64,000 nucleotides of DNA from CAIOZA01 sp964464375 (GCA_964464375.1 CAYXFU010000008.1:1-64000); one strand, 5' to 3'; shown: positions 35,408 through 45,342, counted from the stretch's first letter. Notes: generated by a model from the sequence alone, not told the origin. A program made the numbers and translations.

Positions 35408-37915
35408 TTATGCTTCTTCGATCCAATGAGTAACAAGAGCTCCATATTTCTTACTTATCGATTGGGCAGTATCGTAATTGCCGCTGTCGGCTATGACTTG
35501 GAAAGCTGGATTTTCACGATCCGGCATCATCAGAATCCAATCATCATCAATGAATATTTTTATTCCTTCTACTAATTCTCTTGTGAAACTTTCCGAATAT
35601 TCCATTGCTTTCCTCATAACCATACCTTTGAATTCCCATGGGCAATCTACGATTGTCTGATGCTGATACCTTCTAGGTAACTCATTGTCATAATCAAAGA
35701 TTTCTCTTTTGGTTAAAGCCAGCATTTCTAATATTTTAGCAATCGAATACATACCATCATTTGCAAATAAAAAGTCACAAAATATAAATCCACCATAAAG
35801 ACCACCAACAAAATGTTGATCAGTTTCACGAGTAGATTCCATCATAGCTGAATGATTGTTTTTTATTCTGACAACTTCAACATTATAATCTTTAGCAATT
35901 AAATCAATTTCTTTACTTGCACAAACTGATACAGCTATTTTGTATGGCTCCCTGTGTTTGTTAGTTTCTAGAAATAATTTAACAACTAAAGATAATAGCC
36001 TTTGATGATCGTAACGAACTCCCCTACCATCTATTAATGAAATTTTCTCAGCTCCTGGATCAATAACAAATCCAAGTTCATACCGAAGGGATCTCATAAT
36101 TGTTGAAACTTCATCATCAGCTGGGTTATGACTGTCAGTATTAGGAGAATATCTTCGTGTGGCATCAATAAAATCATGCAATGATAATGAATCCACGTGC
36201 ATTTGACCTAATATATATGGAAATATTGTTGATGCTAATCCATAAGAATAATCAACAAGCAATTTGAATTTGGTCTGTTGTATCAAATCAATATTTACTG
36301 AATGCAGAAAACGATTAATATATATTTCGTTTGTTCTTTCTGGATAATAAATATGACCAATTTCATTATGATGAACTCTATGAACATCCTCACCGAAGAA
36401 ATATCTTTCTATTGTCTTTGTGCGGGCAATAGGAATATCTCTCCCCTCTTTGTTAAAAATAATAATATCGGTTTTATCAGGATTCCTTGGAGAGCGTCTC
36501 ACATGAAGTCCACCTGCATATTTTCCAGTTCTTAGCTCTTGGCGTGTTTGCGGAATTGATGTTGACTGAAGATCATTTACATTCACTCCAACAGAAGATA
36601 ACCCTGCTGTTATGGCACGTTTCATTATTCTTGAAACTTTATCTGGATCTCTTGATGCAAGCAATGTAACATTTTTTCCAAATGTTAGACCAATTGCAGA
36701 ACCAAGTTTAGAACAGAATTCTGGGTGAATTTCTATATTAGAAATACCGGTGATTCTAGCGTCAGTGAATAGTTCCCTTAACCACTTTTCTTCCTGAACC
36801 ATAGACCTCGATAACGTTGCCCCATCCTCAACATGTTTAAGTGGCCATAGTTTAATGTTTGCCATTAATTTAGCACCATTGCCAATTGAACAACCGACAG
36901 ATATGAAAACATTTTCAGCGATTGTAGTGGAATTTCCAATAGAAGTATCATTACAAATAACGCTGTCTGTAATGTCGGCAAAATTTCCTATTTTTACTTT
37001 ATCCCAAAGTGTCACTCCAGATAAACGGCTCCCCATTCCAATATCTACATTATTGCCAATTACAGAGTCAATTAATACAACCTGATCACCGATTATTGTA
37101 TTATCACCAATAACAACATTTCCAGATAATTTAGCGGTAGGTGATATCTTGGAATGTTTACCAATTTTTAAATTATTTTTTTTGAAATCAAGTACATTAA
37201 GTTTTACGTCTCCATGTAGTGCATCTATCTGCCCTTGCTGATATTCATTAAGGTTTCCAACATCTTTCCAGTAACCTTCGGCTATGTATCCATACAATGG
37301 CATCTTTAGTCTAAGCATCTCGGGAAACAAATCCTTACTGAAATCATATTCTTCTTGATATGGAATTAAGTCAAGTACTTCTGGTTCTAAAATATAAATA
37401 CCAGTATTGATAGTATCCGAAAATACTTCACCCCAAGAAGGCTTTTCAAGAAAACGTGTGATTTTTCCATCTTTATCTGTCATAACGATACCATATTGCA
37501 GCGGAGATGGAACTCTGGTCAATAAAATTGTAGCTTTGGATTTATTCTCTACATGAAAATCAATAGCTTTTGTTAAATCAAAGTCAGTCAGTACGTCACC
37601 AGAAATAATTATGAATCTTTTATCTAAATACTCATAAGCATTCTTAACGGCTCCAGCTGTTCCATAATCTGCGTGTGCCTGAACATACTGCATTTCAACT
37701 CCAAAATGAGACCCATCACCAAAATGATTGGTTATGACTTCAGGTTGGAAATAAAGAACAGATACAATTTCTGTGATATTATGTGTTTTCAAAAGATTTA
37801 CAATATGGTGAACCATTGGTATATTTAAAATTGGTACCATAGGTTTAGGTATAGTCATCGTTAAAGGTCTTAATCTTGTACCAAATCCACCTGCCATTAT
37901 TACAGCTTTATTCAT
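35408..37915 (-). CDS. NDP-sugar pyrophosphorylase fused to a degenerate phosphomannomutase domain
   Basis: An 835-residue protein with three parts. Residues 1-235 are a sugar-1-phosphate nucleotidyltransferase (AVIMAGGFGTRLRPLT, then ILEPEVLDLIP and EGYWKDVGN). Residues about 250-370 are left-handed beta-helix hexapeptide repeats. Residues about 385-835 are a phosphohexomutase-like fold. In that last part all three active loops have changed: the phosphoserine loop reads RRSPRNP (about 475) instead of TASHNP, the metal loop DPGAEK (about 617) instead of DGDADR, and the sugar loop GLYGGF (about 706) instead of GExSGH. GDP-mannose synthesis from mannose-1-phosphate is the likely activity, with the mutase half as a regulatory or structural domain. 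Confidence 0.88.
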   Translation of the reverse strand: MNKAVIMAGGFGTRLRPLTMTIPKPMVPILNIPMVHHIVNLLKTHNITEIVSVLYFQPEVITNHFGDGSHFGVEMQYVQAHADYGTAGAVKNAYEYLDKRFIIISGDVLTDFDLTKAIDFHVENKSKATILLTRVPSPLQYGIVMTDKDGKITRFLEKPSWGEVFSDTINTGIYILEPEVLDLIPYQEEYDFSKDLFPEMLRLKMPLYGYIAEGYWKDVGNLNEYQQGQIDALHGDVKLNVLDFKKNNLKIGKHSKISPTAKLSGNVVIGDNTIIGDQVVLIDSVIGNNVDIGMGSRLSGVTLWDKVKIGNFADITDSVICNDTSIGNSTTIAENVFISVGCSIGNGAKLMANIKLWPLKHVEDGATLSRSMVQEEKWLRELFTDARITGISNIEIHPEFCSKLGSAIGLTFGKNVTLLASRDPDKVSRIMKRAITAGLSSVGVNVNDLQSTSIPQTRQELRTGKYAGGLHVRRSPRNPDKTDIIIFNKEGRDIPIARTKTIERYFFGEDVHRVHHNEIGHIYYPERTNEIYINRFLHSVNIDLIQQTKFKLLVDYSYGLASTIFPYILGQMHVDSLSLHDFIDATRRYSPNTDSHNPADDEVSTIMRSLRYELGFVIDPGAEKISLIDGRGVRYDHQRLLSLVVKLFLETNKHREPYKIAVSVCASKEIDLIAKDYNVEVVRIKNNHSAMMESTRETDQHFVGGLYGGFIFCDFLFANDGMYSIAKILEMLALTKREIFDYDNELPRRYQHQTIVDCPWEFKGMVMRKAMEYSESFTRELVEGIKIFIDDDWILMMPDRENPAFQVIADSGNYDTAQSISKKYGALVTHWIEEA

Positions 37916-38280
37916 ATAATCACCAAAAACAAAAAAATTATAAATATTAAAGTTTATGCAATATATTGATTTTACTCTTTTTTAGAAAATAATTTCCAAA
38001 AAAAAATAAATTAAGTAGTTTTGCCATTTTTTAAATTCATTTGAATCTTACCTTACTTTCTTAAATTATTTCTCATAATTCATATTGAGGGTAAATCCGT
38101 TAAGATAAATCAATCGTCTTAATTAATTAATTCTATACATCAAGGAATGATTTTTCTAGAATTCTTTAAAAAATTAACATTTCTCAAAAAATCATGCTTT
38201 ATTAATAATTAATTCAGATTAATCCATCTCTTATATTTATTTTTGTAATATTATTTAAATACTTTTTATCGGAGAGTTTT
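37916..38280. other. AT-rich divergent intergenic region
   Basis: A 365-base gene-free spacer between divergent genes that must carry promoters in both directions. The only clear element is GGAGAG (38271-38276), the ribosome binding site of the plus-strand epimerase. I see no repeats or hairpins of note. Confidence 0.6.
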
Positions 38281-39267
38281 CTGAAAGCTTTAATAACCGG
38301 TGCTACAGGATTTATAGGATCTCATGTAGCCGATGCTCTAATTGACAAAGGTATAGATGTCAGATGTATTTATAGAAAGTCAAGTAATTTAAGATGGCTA
38401 AAAGATAAAAATATTGAAACCATTGAAGCCTCTTTATCGGATGTTGACTCTTTATATAGTGCTGTTGAAAATGTTGATTACATATTTCATATTGCCGGTG
38501 TTGTCGCAGCAAAGAATTATAATGAATTTTTGAAAGGGAATCGAGATGCAACTAAGAATCTGCTTGAAGCAACAATAAAATCTGCTCCTAACATTAAAAG
38601 ATTCTTGCACGTTAGTAGCCAGACAGCTGCCGGCCCAGCAAGTTCTTTTGCAAATCCAATAACAGAAGATGATGAATGCAGACCTATCACTGCTTACGGC
38701 AGAAGTAAAAAAGAAGGAGAGGATGTAGTAAACAGTTATCAAAAAGAGTTACCAATTACAATCATTAGACCACCTGCTGTTTATGGTCCAAGGGATCCGG
38801 CAATTTTACAGATTTTTCAGCTTGCAAACAAAGGATTGGGAACATTAATTGGGTTCAATCAAAAGTATGTAAATTTAATTCATTCTGATGATTTGGTAAG
38901 AGGGATAATTGATTCTGCATTTTCGGAAAACACAATCAACGAAACATATTTTGTCGCCTCTGAAGAGATATATAATTGGCATACAATTATGGATTCCATA
39001 AAATCAGCTTTAAATAAAAAAATGTTTATTAAAATTCGCATTCCACATTTACTTGTTTATTCATTAGCCGGATTGTCAGAATTTTTCGGACAATTTAGTG
39101 CTAAACCACCAATATTTAATTTTGATAAAGGTCGGGATTTTGTTCAGAATTACTGGACATGCTCTGTAGAAAAAGCAAAAAATGATTTTGGTTTCAAACA
39201 ATTTGTCTTACTAGATGATGGTTTAAAATCTACAATAAATTGGTATAAACAAAATAATTGGATGTAA
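38281..39267 (+). CDS. NAD-dependent epimerase/dehydratase (extended SDR), probable CTG start
   Basis: An extended SDR of 328 residues. The N-terminus reads [L/M]KALITGATGFIGSHVADAL, the canonical GxxGxxG Rossmann start. Also visible are IFHIAGVVAAKN, the catalytic Ser region SSQTAAGP, Tyr-x3-Lys in AYGRSKKEG and RPPAVYGPRDP. No ATG, GTG or TTG precedes the glycine loop in frame. The only codon placed correctly is CTG at 38281, six bases after a GGAG ribosome binding site. The first in-frame ATG (38530) would remove the cofactor loop. The family includes dihydroflavonol-reductase-like and 3-beta-HSD-like enzymes, so the substrate is unknown. Fourteen bases follow before the penicillin acylase gene. 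Confidence 0.88.
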   Translation: MKALITGATGFIGSHVADALIDKGIDVRCIYRKSSNLRWLKDKNIETIEASLSDVDSLYSAVENVDYIFHIAGVVAAKNYNEFLKGNRDATKNLLEATIKSAPNIKRFLHVSSQTAAGPASSFANPITEDDECRPITAYGRSKKEGEDVVNSYQKELPITIIRPPAVYGPRDPAILQIFQLANKGLGTLIGFNQKYVNLIHSDDLVRGIIDSAFSENTINETYFVASEEIYNWHTIMDSIKSALNKKMFIKIRIPHLLVYSLAGLSEFFGQFSAKPPIFNFDKGRDFVQNYWTCSVEKAKNDFGFKQFVLLDDGLKSTINWYKQNNWM

Positions 39268-39280
39268 GTTAAGAATAATT

Positions 39281-41800
39281 ATGTTTAGAAGATTTTTTTT
39301 TAATAAAACTTTTGCCATTTCAATATCAATCCTGATACTTATAATATCAGTATTATTGTTTATTTTAAAAATTTCTAGCATTTCATTGCCGCCGTCAAAA
39401 TTTTGCACAGAAATAGATAAAATCTCAGATTCATGTAAAGTATATTTCAATCAATTCGGTATTCCCCATATAATCACAAAAAACGAAAATGATGCTTTTT
39501 TTATGATGGGTTATATCCATGCTAGAGATAGAATCTGGCAAATGGATTTAATGAGAAGAACTGCTAAAGGTGAATTATCTGAAGTTTTTGGAGATGAGAC
39601 GTTAGATTACGATATGTTTTTTAGAGGATTAGATTTAAATGCTGTATCATCAAAGATCAATATTAGTTTGAATAAAAGTGTAAAAAGTGCTCTAATAGCT
39701 TATTCTGATGGAGTTAACTATTTTATAAAAAACAATTATAAAACTCTGCCATTTGAATTTCAAACACTTGACTATATTCCATATGATTGGACGCCAATTG
39801 ATTGTATTCTGATCGGAAAACTTATGGCTTTTGATATGAGTGTAGGATTTATAAATGACATTACCATTGGAGAAATTGCTACTAAAATTGGCAATGAAAA
39901 ATCCCTGTCCTTAGTTCCTCAATATCCATCTTGGGCACCATGTGTACTTGATGATTCAATTATAAAACTTCCTCAAATTATGAATAAATTGGATACATCT
40001 AAGAAGCTTAGATTAATTGATAAAGGTGCAAGGACAATTGTTTCAAAAACATTCGATCATTTGCTTTCATTTTTTAATATTAATTACAAAAATAATTCAA
40101 ATGGTGGAAGCAATTCGTGGGTGTTAAAAAAGAGCAAATCTTCAAATGGGGTTATTTTAGCTAACGACCCTCATCTAGCTCTAGGTTTACCACCCAAATG
40201 GTATCAAGTCCATCTTACATCCAATGATATTAATGTTACTGGGTTTACACTACCAGGCATTCCTTTTTTCTTAATTGGAAGAAATGATAATATTGCCTGG
40301 GGTATCACAAATGTAATGCTTGATGATTGTGATTTCTTTATAGATAAAGTTGATATTGCTAACCAAAATTACTATTATAATTCTTCAGGATTGAAACGTA
40401 AATTTAATTTTAAAGCTGATACTATTAAAATAAAAAAAAGAGAATCTTTTACATACTATTTACGATCAACTGACAGATCTTCAGTAATTTCTGACTTTCA
40501 TTTATTGAGAAAACCTTCTAATATTACTAATAATAAATATTATGACCAAAATTATCAATATTTTAAAAATTACTGTTTAACTTACTCTTGGACAGGTCAA
40601 CAGCTTACTAATGAGGCTACAGCTTTATATAATATTCTTACTGCAAAAGATTGGAATCAATTCACTAATTCACTCAGCACCTGGGGTTCTCCGGCACTTA
40701 ATTTCACTTATGCTGATGTTAAAGGAAACATGGGTATTTATCCCGTGGGTATTATTCCTGTACGTAGAGAATCTAATCCTCTGATACCGACTCCTTCCTG
40801 GCTTGGTAATAAAGATTGGCAAGGATTTATTTATCCAAACCAATTACCAAAAATTTATAATCCAAGTAAGAAATTTGTGGCAAGTTCAAATAATAAAACA
40901 TCTCGTAACAGTCCATACTATATGTCAAATTACTTTGAACCATCCTCTAGAATTGAACGAATTTACCAAATTATCCAGGTTCAGAAAGAGTTTTCTGTTA
41001 GAGATGTACAATTAATGCAATCAGATATTTTATCTCCTTATGCTCAGAAAATGATGCAAATTGTACTTCCTATTCTTGAATCAAATATCAACAAATTCGA
41101 CAATATGCGCAAACAAGGATTATGGGTTCTAAAAAAGTGGGATTATATTTTTTCTCCCGGAGCAGTTGCACCCTCAATATATTCATCATTTTTTAAAAAT
41201 CTGATATATGAAACATTTGTAGATGAGCTTGGTGAGAAACTACTCTGGAATTATTCTTACGTAACTTCAATACCTTCTATGAAGATATATGATATGATTG
41301 TCAATGGTGATACTGTATTTTTTGACGATATACGTACTCCTTGGAAAGAAGAAAGAAATAGTATAGTATTACGTTCTTATCTAAAAGCAATAAATGAGTT
41401 ATATCAATATTTTAATGATTCAAATATATTTAATTGGAAGTTCAGCAAACTTCAAACTCTTGAACTAAATCATACATTTTCCAAAAATAGCTTTCTTAAA
41501 CCGAGTGTGAATTCAGGACCATATCAAATTGGTGGAAATTTCACAACTATTAGCAAAGCAGATTGGAAAATCTACAATCCTTATAAAATTACGGTAGGAG
41601 TTTCAGGAAGATTTATTGCAGACATGGAGGATTCTGTCATTTACTCTAGTTTACCTGGAGGAGCATCAGGAGATCCGGTTAGCCCAAATTATAATGATCA
41701 GATTTTGCTTTTTCTAAATAGTGGTTACGTCAAGATTAATTCAAAGCGAGAACCAACCACGGATTATAAGTTAGGAATCGAGTTTTTACCAAAAAGATAA
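39281..41800 (+). CDS. Penicillin acylase family N-terminal nucleophile hydrolase
   Basis: An 839-residue amidohydrolase with an N-terminal membrane helix (ISISILILIISVLLFIL), so the enzyme is probably anchored and periplasmic. MGYIHARDRIWQMDLMRRTAKGELSEVFG is the alpha-subunit signature. GGSNSWVLKKSKSSNGVILANDPHL marks autocleavage: the Ser before Asn becomes the catalytic N-terminal residue of the beta subunit. Later conserved segments include NDNIAWGITNV and a PGGASGDPVSPNYNDQ tail. Relatives hydrolyse penicillins, acyl-homoserine lactones or other amides, so the natural substrate cannot be told. It lies just after the epimerase, probably on one transcript. Confidence 0.9.
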   Translation: MFRRFFFNKTFAISISILILIISVLLFILKISSISLPPSKFCTEIDKISDSCKVYFNQFGIPHIITKNENDAFFMMGYIHARDRIWQMDLMRRTAKGELSEVFGDETLDYDMFFRGLDLNAVSSKINISLNKSVKSALIAYSDGVNYFIKNNYKTLPFEFQTLDYIPYDWTPIDCILIGKLMAFDMSVGFINDITIGEIATKIGNEKSLSLVPQYPSWAPCVLDDSIIKLPQIMNKLDTSKKLRLIDKGARTIVSKTFDHLLSFFNINYKNNSNGGSNSWVLKKSKSSNGVILANDPHLALGLPPKWYQVHLTSNDINVTGFTLPGIPFFLIGRNDNIAWGITNVMLDDCDFFIDKVDIANQNYYYNSSGLKRKFNFKADTIKIKKRESFTYYLRSTDRSSVISDFHLLRKPSNITNNKYYDQNYQYFKNYCLTYSWTGQQLTNEATALYNILTAKDWNQFTNSLSTWGSPALNFTYADVKGNMGIYPVGIIPVRRESNPLIPTPSWLGNKDWQGFIYPNQLPKIYNPSKKFVASSNNKTSRNSPYYMSNYFEPSSRIERIYQIIQVQKEFSVRDVQLMQSDILSPYAQKMMQIVLPILESNINKFDNMRKQGLWVLKKWDYIFSPGAVAPSIYSSFFKNLIYETFVDELGEKLLWNYSYVTSIPSMKIYDMIVNGDTVFFDDIRTPWKEERNSIVLRSYLKAINELYQYFNDSNIFNWKFSKLQTLELNHTFSKNSFLKPSVNSGPYQIGGNFTTISKADWKIYNPYKITVGVSGRFIADMEDSVIYSSLPGGASGDPVSPNYNDQILLFLNSGYVKINSKREPTTDYKLGIEFLPKR

Positions 41801-41802
41801 TT

Positions 41803-42070
41803 CTATTTCATTACTATATATACACCCGTTCTTCCAGATAAATCACTATAACTTCTGTAGGAATGATAATCTAGATTAACTGTTTGTATATTTCTCAAAA
41901 AAAGATACCACTTGTATAACTCAAAGGGTACAACTAAAACCTAATATAAGTTCTGAAATAGACAACCAATTAATAAAGAATTTAAAATTCTAGAATAATA
42001 TAGATTTCTTTAGCATTTATTATGTTAGATTGGGTCAATAAATACAGCACTTAGAAGAAGAAATGATTGT
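41803..42070 (-). pseudogene. Probable remnant of a PgeF/YfiH-like (laccase-domain) gene
   Basis: On the minus strand an open tail from about 41940 to the TAG at 41803-41805 encodes a peptide ending YHSYRSYSDLSGRTGVYIVMK. This resembles the C-terminal SYRRDGxxSGRMxxxI signature of PgeF, a peptidoglycan-editing enzyme of about 250 residues. Further upstream (about 42000-42060) another frame reads LLTQSNIINAKEIYIIL, like the N-terminal part of that family, then meets stop codons. Everything between is missing or scrambled. This looks like a gene eroded by an internal deletion and frameshifts. The decay is fairly clear; the identity is tentative. Confidence 0.45.
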
Positions 42071-42084
42071 TTATATAAAGTTAT

Positions 42085-43707
42085 CTAATTTTCACGATTG
42101 AAATAGAAAAATTCTGATAATAAAATTCCGAGCTGATTTTCTATTTGCTTATAAACACCTACATTCCCTCCATTGAAAATAAAAGAAAATGCAAGCTGCT
42201 CACCATCCAAAGTCTTTACTAGTCCACTAAGACCACTTACATTGCTGTGAGTTCCGGTCTTAGCTTTTAAATTTTGTTCAGCTAAGGTACCAATCATTCG
42301 ATTTCTTATAGTGCCATCATAACCAGCAATAGCCATTGTGGTATCCAGAATGTGCCTTAAAGGCGAATAATAAGTAGATTCTAATAATCTTATCACAGAT
42401 TCTGCTGAAACCTTATTGCGACGTGATAAACCAGATCCATCATTAAATTGACAATCCATACAAGGAACATTAATAGTATCAAGAACTTTCAATATAATCT
42501 GTTTTGCTTCTTTAGCATTATCTCTCATTTTTCCTGAGTTTGCACCAATAATTTTAAAAACATTTTCAGCTAAATAATTATCACTATTTTTCATAGTTGG
42601 ACTGATTATATCAACAAGGTATCTTTCATTTTCAGCAATCAGGTATTGTTTTGAATTATTGGATGATTTTAGTTCTTTCTCTCCAAAGGTACCATTAACG
42701 ACTATTCCATTATGAGTCAAAATTCGTTTAAATGTACCAGCCACAACAATTACAGGATCAGATATGAAATAACTGTATGAATATGTTTGACCAGATTCTA
42801 TGTTCCCAGTTATCTGAAATGACTGTGCGTTATTTACATCACTCTTTTGAATAATGTGAATTCCATTTTTTAACGCAGCAGTTATGAATCTTACTCCTCC
42901 ACCATATTCTTCAGACATTATTCCTTTTGGTACTAAATTACCCTGTTTCTGACCTCTTTTATGCTCAATATTATCACCTAAAACCTTTGATGAGTTTTGG
43001 ATAATAAAAGCATCGGATGGAGGATTAGTTTTTACTGATGAGTATTTTGCTTTTCCTTGTGGAATACCTTCAACAGTTATAGTAACAACATTATTTTCAA
43101 GGGAAAGAGCAGTAACTGGTTGTAGAGCTTGAACAACCTCTCTGTCACCACTATATTCAACTCTCTTCTCGATTTTATCGAAATATGATCCATCAGCATA
43201 GACATTACCTCGAATTTCAATAATTCCTTTTGATTTTATTATTCCGGCAAGATTTTCAAGATCGGAGGTTTTGAGTAAAGCATCACCCCGTCCGTAAATA
43301 TAAATATCACCGTTCAAAACTCCATTTTTAATATCTCCGGTAGTATAAACACTTGTTATAATTTTAAAATCGCTCTTAAGAGAATGAAGAGCAGTTAAGC
43401 ATGTAAATAATTTTGTGATCGATGCTGGTGTCAAGAATTCATCAATATTCTTTTTGAAAAAATACTTTTTATTTTCAAGAGAATAAATAGCAATTTCAAA
43501 TTTTGTATTTTTTAGTGCAGGATCAGAGAGTATTTTAGAAATCTGTGAAGATAAATATTTAATAGATTTAATGCTATCTTCAGGAGTAAAAGTATGGATT
43601 CTGTATTCTTCTGTATTCTGTGATTTCATGCAAATACTAGCAATTATCACAACAAATACAAGAAGAAAAAGAAATTTTTGTTTCATATTTTTATTAATGA
43701 TATTCAT
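42085..43707 (-). CDS. dacB: D-alanyl-D-alanine carboxypeptidase/endopeptidase (PBP4 family)
   Basis: A low-molecular-weight class C penicillin-binding protein of about 540 residues that trims or cleaves peptide cross-links in peptidoglycan. It starts with a signal peptide (MKQKFLFLLVFVVIIASICMKSQ from 43683) and has the active-site set S-x-x-K in TPASITKLFTC, S-x-N in NSDNYLAENVFK and K-T-G in LKAKTGTHSNVSGLSG. The large insertion between motifs 1 and 2 is typical of PBP4. Three in-frame ATGs (43719, 43707, 43683) are possible. It overlaps or abuts miaA and is the last gene of a cdaA-pcm-miaA-dacB run. Confidence 0.93.
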   Translation of the reverse strand: MNIINKNMKQKFLFLLVFVVIIASICMKSQNTEEYRIHTFTPEDSIKSIKYLSSQISKILSDPALKNTKFEIAIYSLENKKYFFKKNIDEFLTPASITKLFTCLTALHSLKSDFKIITSVYTTGDIKNGVLNGDIYIYGRGDALLKTSDLENLAGIIKSKGIIEIRGNVYADGSYFDKIEKRVEYSGDREVVQALQPVTALSLENNVVTITVEGIPQGKAKYSSVKTNPPSDAFIIQNSSKVLGDNIEHKRGQKQGNLVPKGIMSEEYGGGVRFITAALKNGIHIIQKSDVNNAQSFQITGNIESGQTYSYSYFISDPVIVVAGTFKRILTHNGIVVNGTFGEKELKSSNNSKQYLIAENERYLVDIISPTMKNSDNYLAENVFKIIGANSGKMRDNAKEAKQIILKVLDTINVPCMDCQFNDGSGLSRRNKVSAESVIRLLESTYYSPLRHILDTTMAIAGYDGTIRNRMIGTLAEQNLKAKTGTHSNVSGLSGLVKTLDGEQLAFSFIFNGGNVGVYKQIENQLGILLSEFFYFNREN

Positions 43708-43708
43708 A

Positions 43709-44683
43709 TCAGATTCCATATGTATTTTTAAAATTATTTTTTATAAATTCAATAGGCTCAATCTCATTCGGATTTATCCAATTTATATTTTGATTTTTTC
43801 TAAACCAAGTCATTTGTCTCTTTGCATAACGTCTAGTGTTTTGTTTTATCAAATCAATTGCCTCATTTTCAGAAATTTTACCTTCAATATAATCAATTGC
43901 TTCCTTATAACCGACAGTATTCAAAGAATTAAGATCAGCACTATAACCACTTTTAAGAACCTGACTTGTTTCCTCCACTAAACCATTTTCCCACATTAAT
44001 TCGGTTCTAAGATTAATCCTCTTATAAAGCATTTCACGCTCAAAATCTATACCAAAATAAATTGGTTCAAATGGTACATCAGTATTTTGCTTTTTGTGAG
44101 ATTCCGAGATAGGAATTTTGTGAAAATAAAAATATTCTAGAGCACGTATTAATCTCCTTGGATTCATATCATTATACTTTTCTGCCGAGATAGGATCAAC
44201 TAAGAATAGTTCCTTGTAAAGAGATTCTCTACCAACATCCTTTAATCTTTCCTCAAGATCTTTACGATATCTTGTAATCCTGATTCTTTCTTCCTCATTC
44301 ATATCATCATCAAATAACCCCTCACATAATGATTTTATGTAAAGTCCACTACCTCCTGTGATTAAAGGCAACTTATTTTTTGACAATATCTTCAGACTTA
44401 CTGCTCGAGCATCCTTACCAAATTTACCTGCATTATAGTTCTCGTCAGGATTAATAATATCAATAAAATGATGTTTTACTTTTTTAAGTTGTTCTGAGTT
44501 AGGTTTTGCTGTGCCTATATCTAATTCTCTATATATCTGCCTTGAATCTGCTGAAATTATTTCAGTCGGAATCAGATCAGCCAATTTTATTGATAAATCT
44601 GTTTTTCCGGACCCAGTTGGACCTAGTATAACAATCAGAATATTCTGTGAAATTAATCTTTGAACATCGATCATTCTGTCCAT
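43709..44683 (-). CDS. miaA: tRNA dimethylallyltransferase
   Basis: MiaA adds a dimethylallyl group to A37 of tRNAs that read codons starting with U. The 324-residue protein has the P-loop ILGPTGSGKTDLSIKLA, then TEIISADSRQIYRELDIGTAKP, HHFIDIINPDENYNAGKF, ITGGSGLYIKSL and the C-terminal NTRRYAKRQMTWFRKN. All are family signatures. The gene overlaps the 3' end of pcm by 13 bases and the dacB start region, so a shared transcript with coupled translation is likely. Confidence 0.97.
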   Translation of the reverse strand: MDRMIDVQRLISQNILIVILGPTGSGKTDLSIKLADLIPTEIISADSRQIYRELDIGTAKPNSEQLKKVKHHFIDIINPDENYNAGKFGKDARAVSLKILSKNKLPLITGGSGLYIKSLCEGLFDDDMNEEERIRITRYRKDLEERLKDVGRESLYKELFLVDPISAEKYNDMNPRRLIRALEYFYFHKIPISESHKKQNTDVPFEPIYFGIDFEREMLYKRINLRTELMWENGLVEETSQVLKSGYSADLNSLNTVGYKEAIDYIEGKISENEAIDLIKQNTRRYAKRQMTWFRKNQNINWINPNEIEPIEFIKNNFKNTYGI

Positions 44684-45336
44684 CCATCCCGACCAATCAA
44701 TGGTACAAATTTGAAATTATCATACTTAGTTTCCAGATAGGATTCTTCATCAATCTTTTCTAGCAAATGCATTGATTGCACATTTTTATCTCCAACCGGA
44801 ACAATCATTTTTCCACCTACAACTAATTGACTAATTAATTTAACCGGAATTTCTGGTGCAGCTGCCGTAATAATAATTTTATCGTATGGTTGATAAGTTG
44901 TCCAGCCTAAAGTACCATCTGCTAATCTTAATGAAACTGATGAGTCCAAATCTTCTAAAAGTGCTTTAGACTGCCTATAAAGACCATCAATTCTTTCAAT
45001 TGAATAAACCTTAGCTCCGAGAAGTTCAAGAATACATGCTTGATAGCCGCTTCCTGTTCCTATCTCAAGTATTTTTTGATCAGGCTTTACATCCAGTAAT
45101 TCCGTCATATAAGCAACGGTGTAGGGTTGGGAAATTGTTTGATTGAAATCAATTGGTAGAGCTGTATCTTCATACACGCGGGCAATCAAACTTTGATGAA
45201 CAAAAAGTTCTCTTGGAAGAAAGGCTATTGCTTCAATAACAGAAGTATTATTTATTCCTTTCTCTCTTAAAATATTTGCTAACTCATATCTTTTACTTTT
45301 AAATAGATTGAGCTTATAAGTTGATATTCTTAACAT
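44671..45336 (-). CDS. pcm: Protein-L-isoaspartate O-methyltransferase
   Basis: Pcm methylates isoaspartyl residues in damaged proteins with S-adenosylmethionine so that they can be repaired. The 221-residue length is typical. FLPRELFVHQSL, the substrate loop QTISQPYTVAYMTELL, SAM motif I KILEIGTGSGYQACILELLGAKVYSIE, and IIITAAAPEIPVKLISQLVVGGKMIVPVG are all present. It follows cdaA closely (6 bases) and overlaps miaA. Confidence 0.96.
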   Translation of the reverse strand: MLRISTYKLNLFKSKRYELANILREKGINNTSVIEAIAFLPRELFVHQSLIARVYEDTALPIDFNQTISQPYTVAYMTELLDVKPDQKILEIGTGSGYQACILELLGAKVYSIERIDGLYRQSKALLEDLDSSVSLRLADGTLGWTTYQPYDKIIITAAAPEIPVKLISQLVVGGKMIVPVGDKNVQSMHLLEKIDEESYLETKYDNFKFVPLIGRDGWTE

Positions 45337-45342
45337 TAATTT

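Noticed and set aside
38360..38742. Two antisense frames in the 5' part of the epimerase gene
   Set aside because: The plus strand encodes a perfect SDR N-terminus here once the CTG start is accepted, so the antisense frames are shadows.
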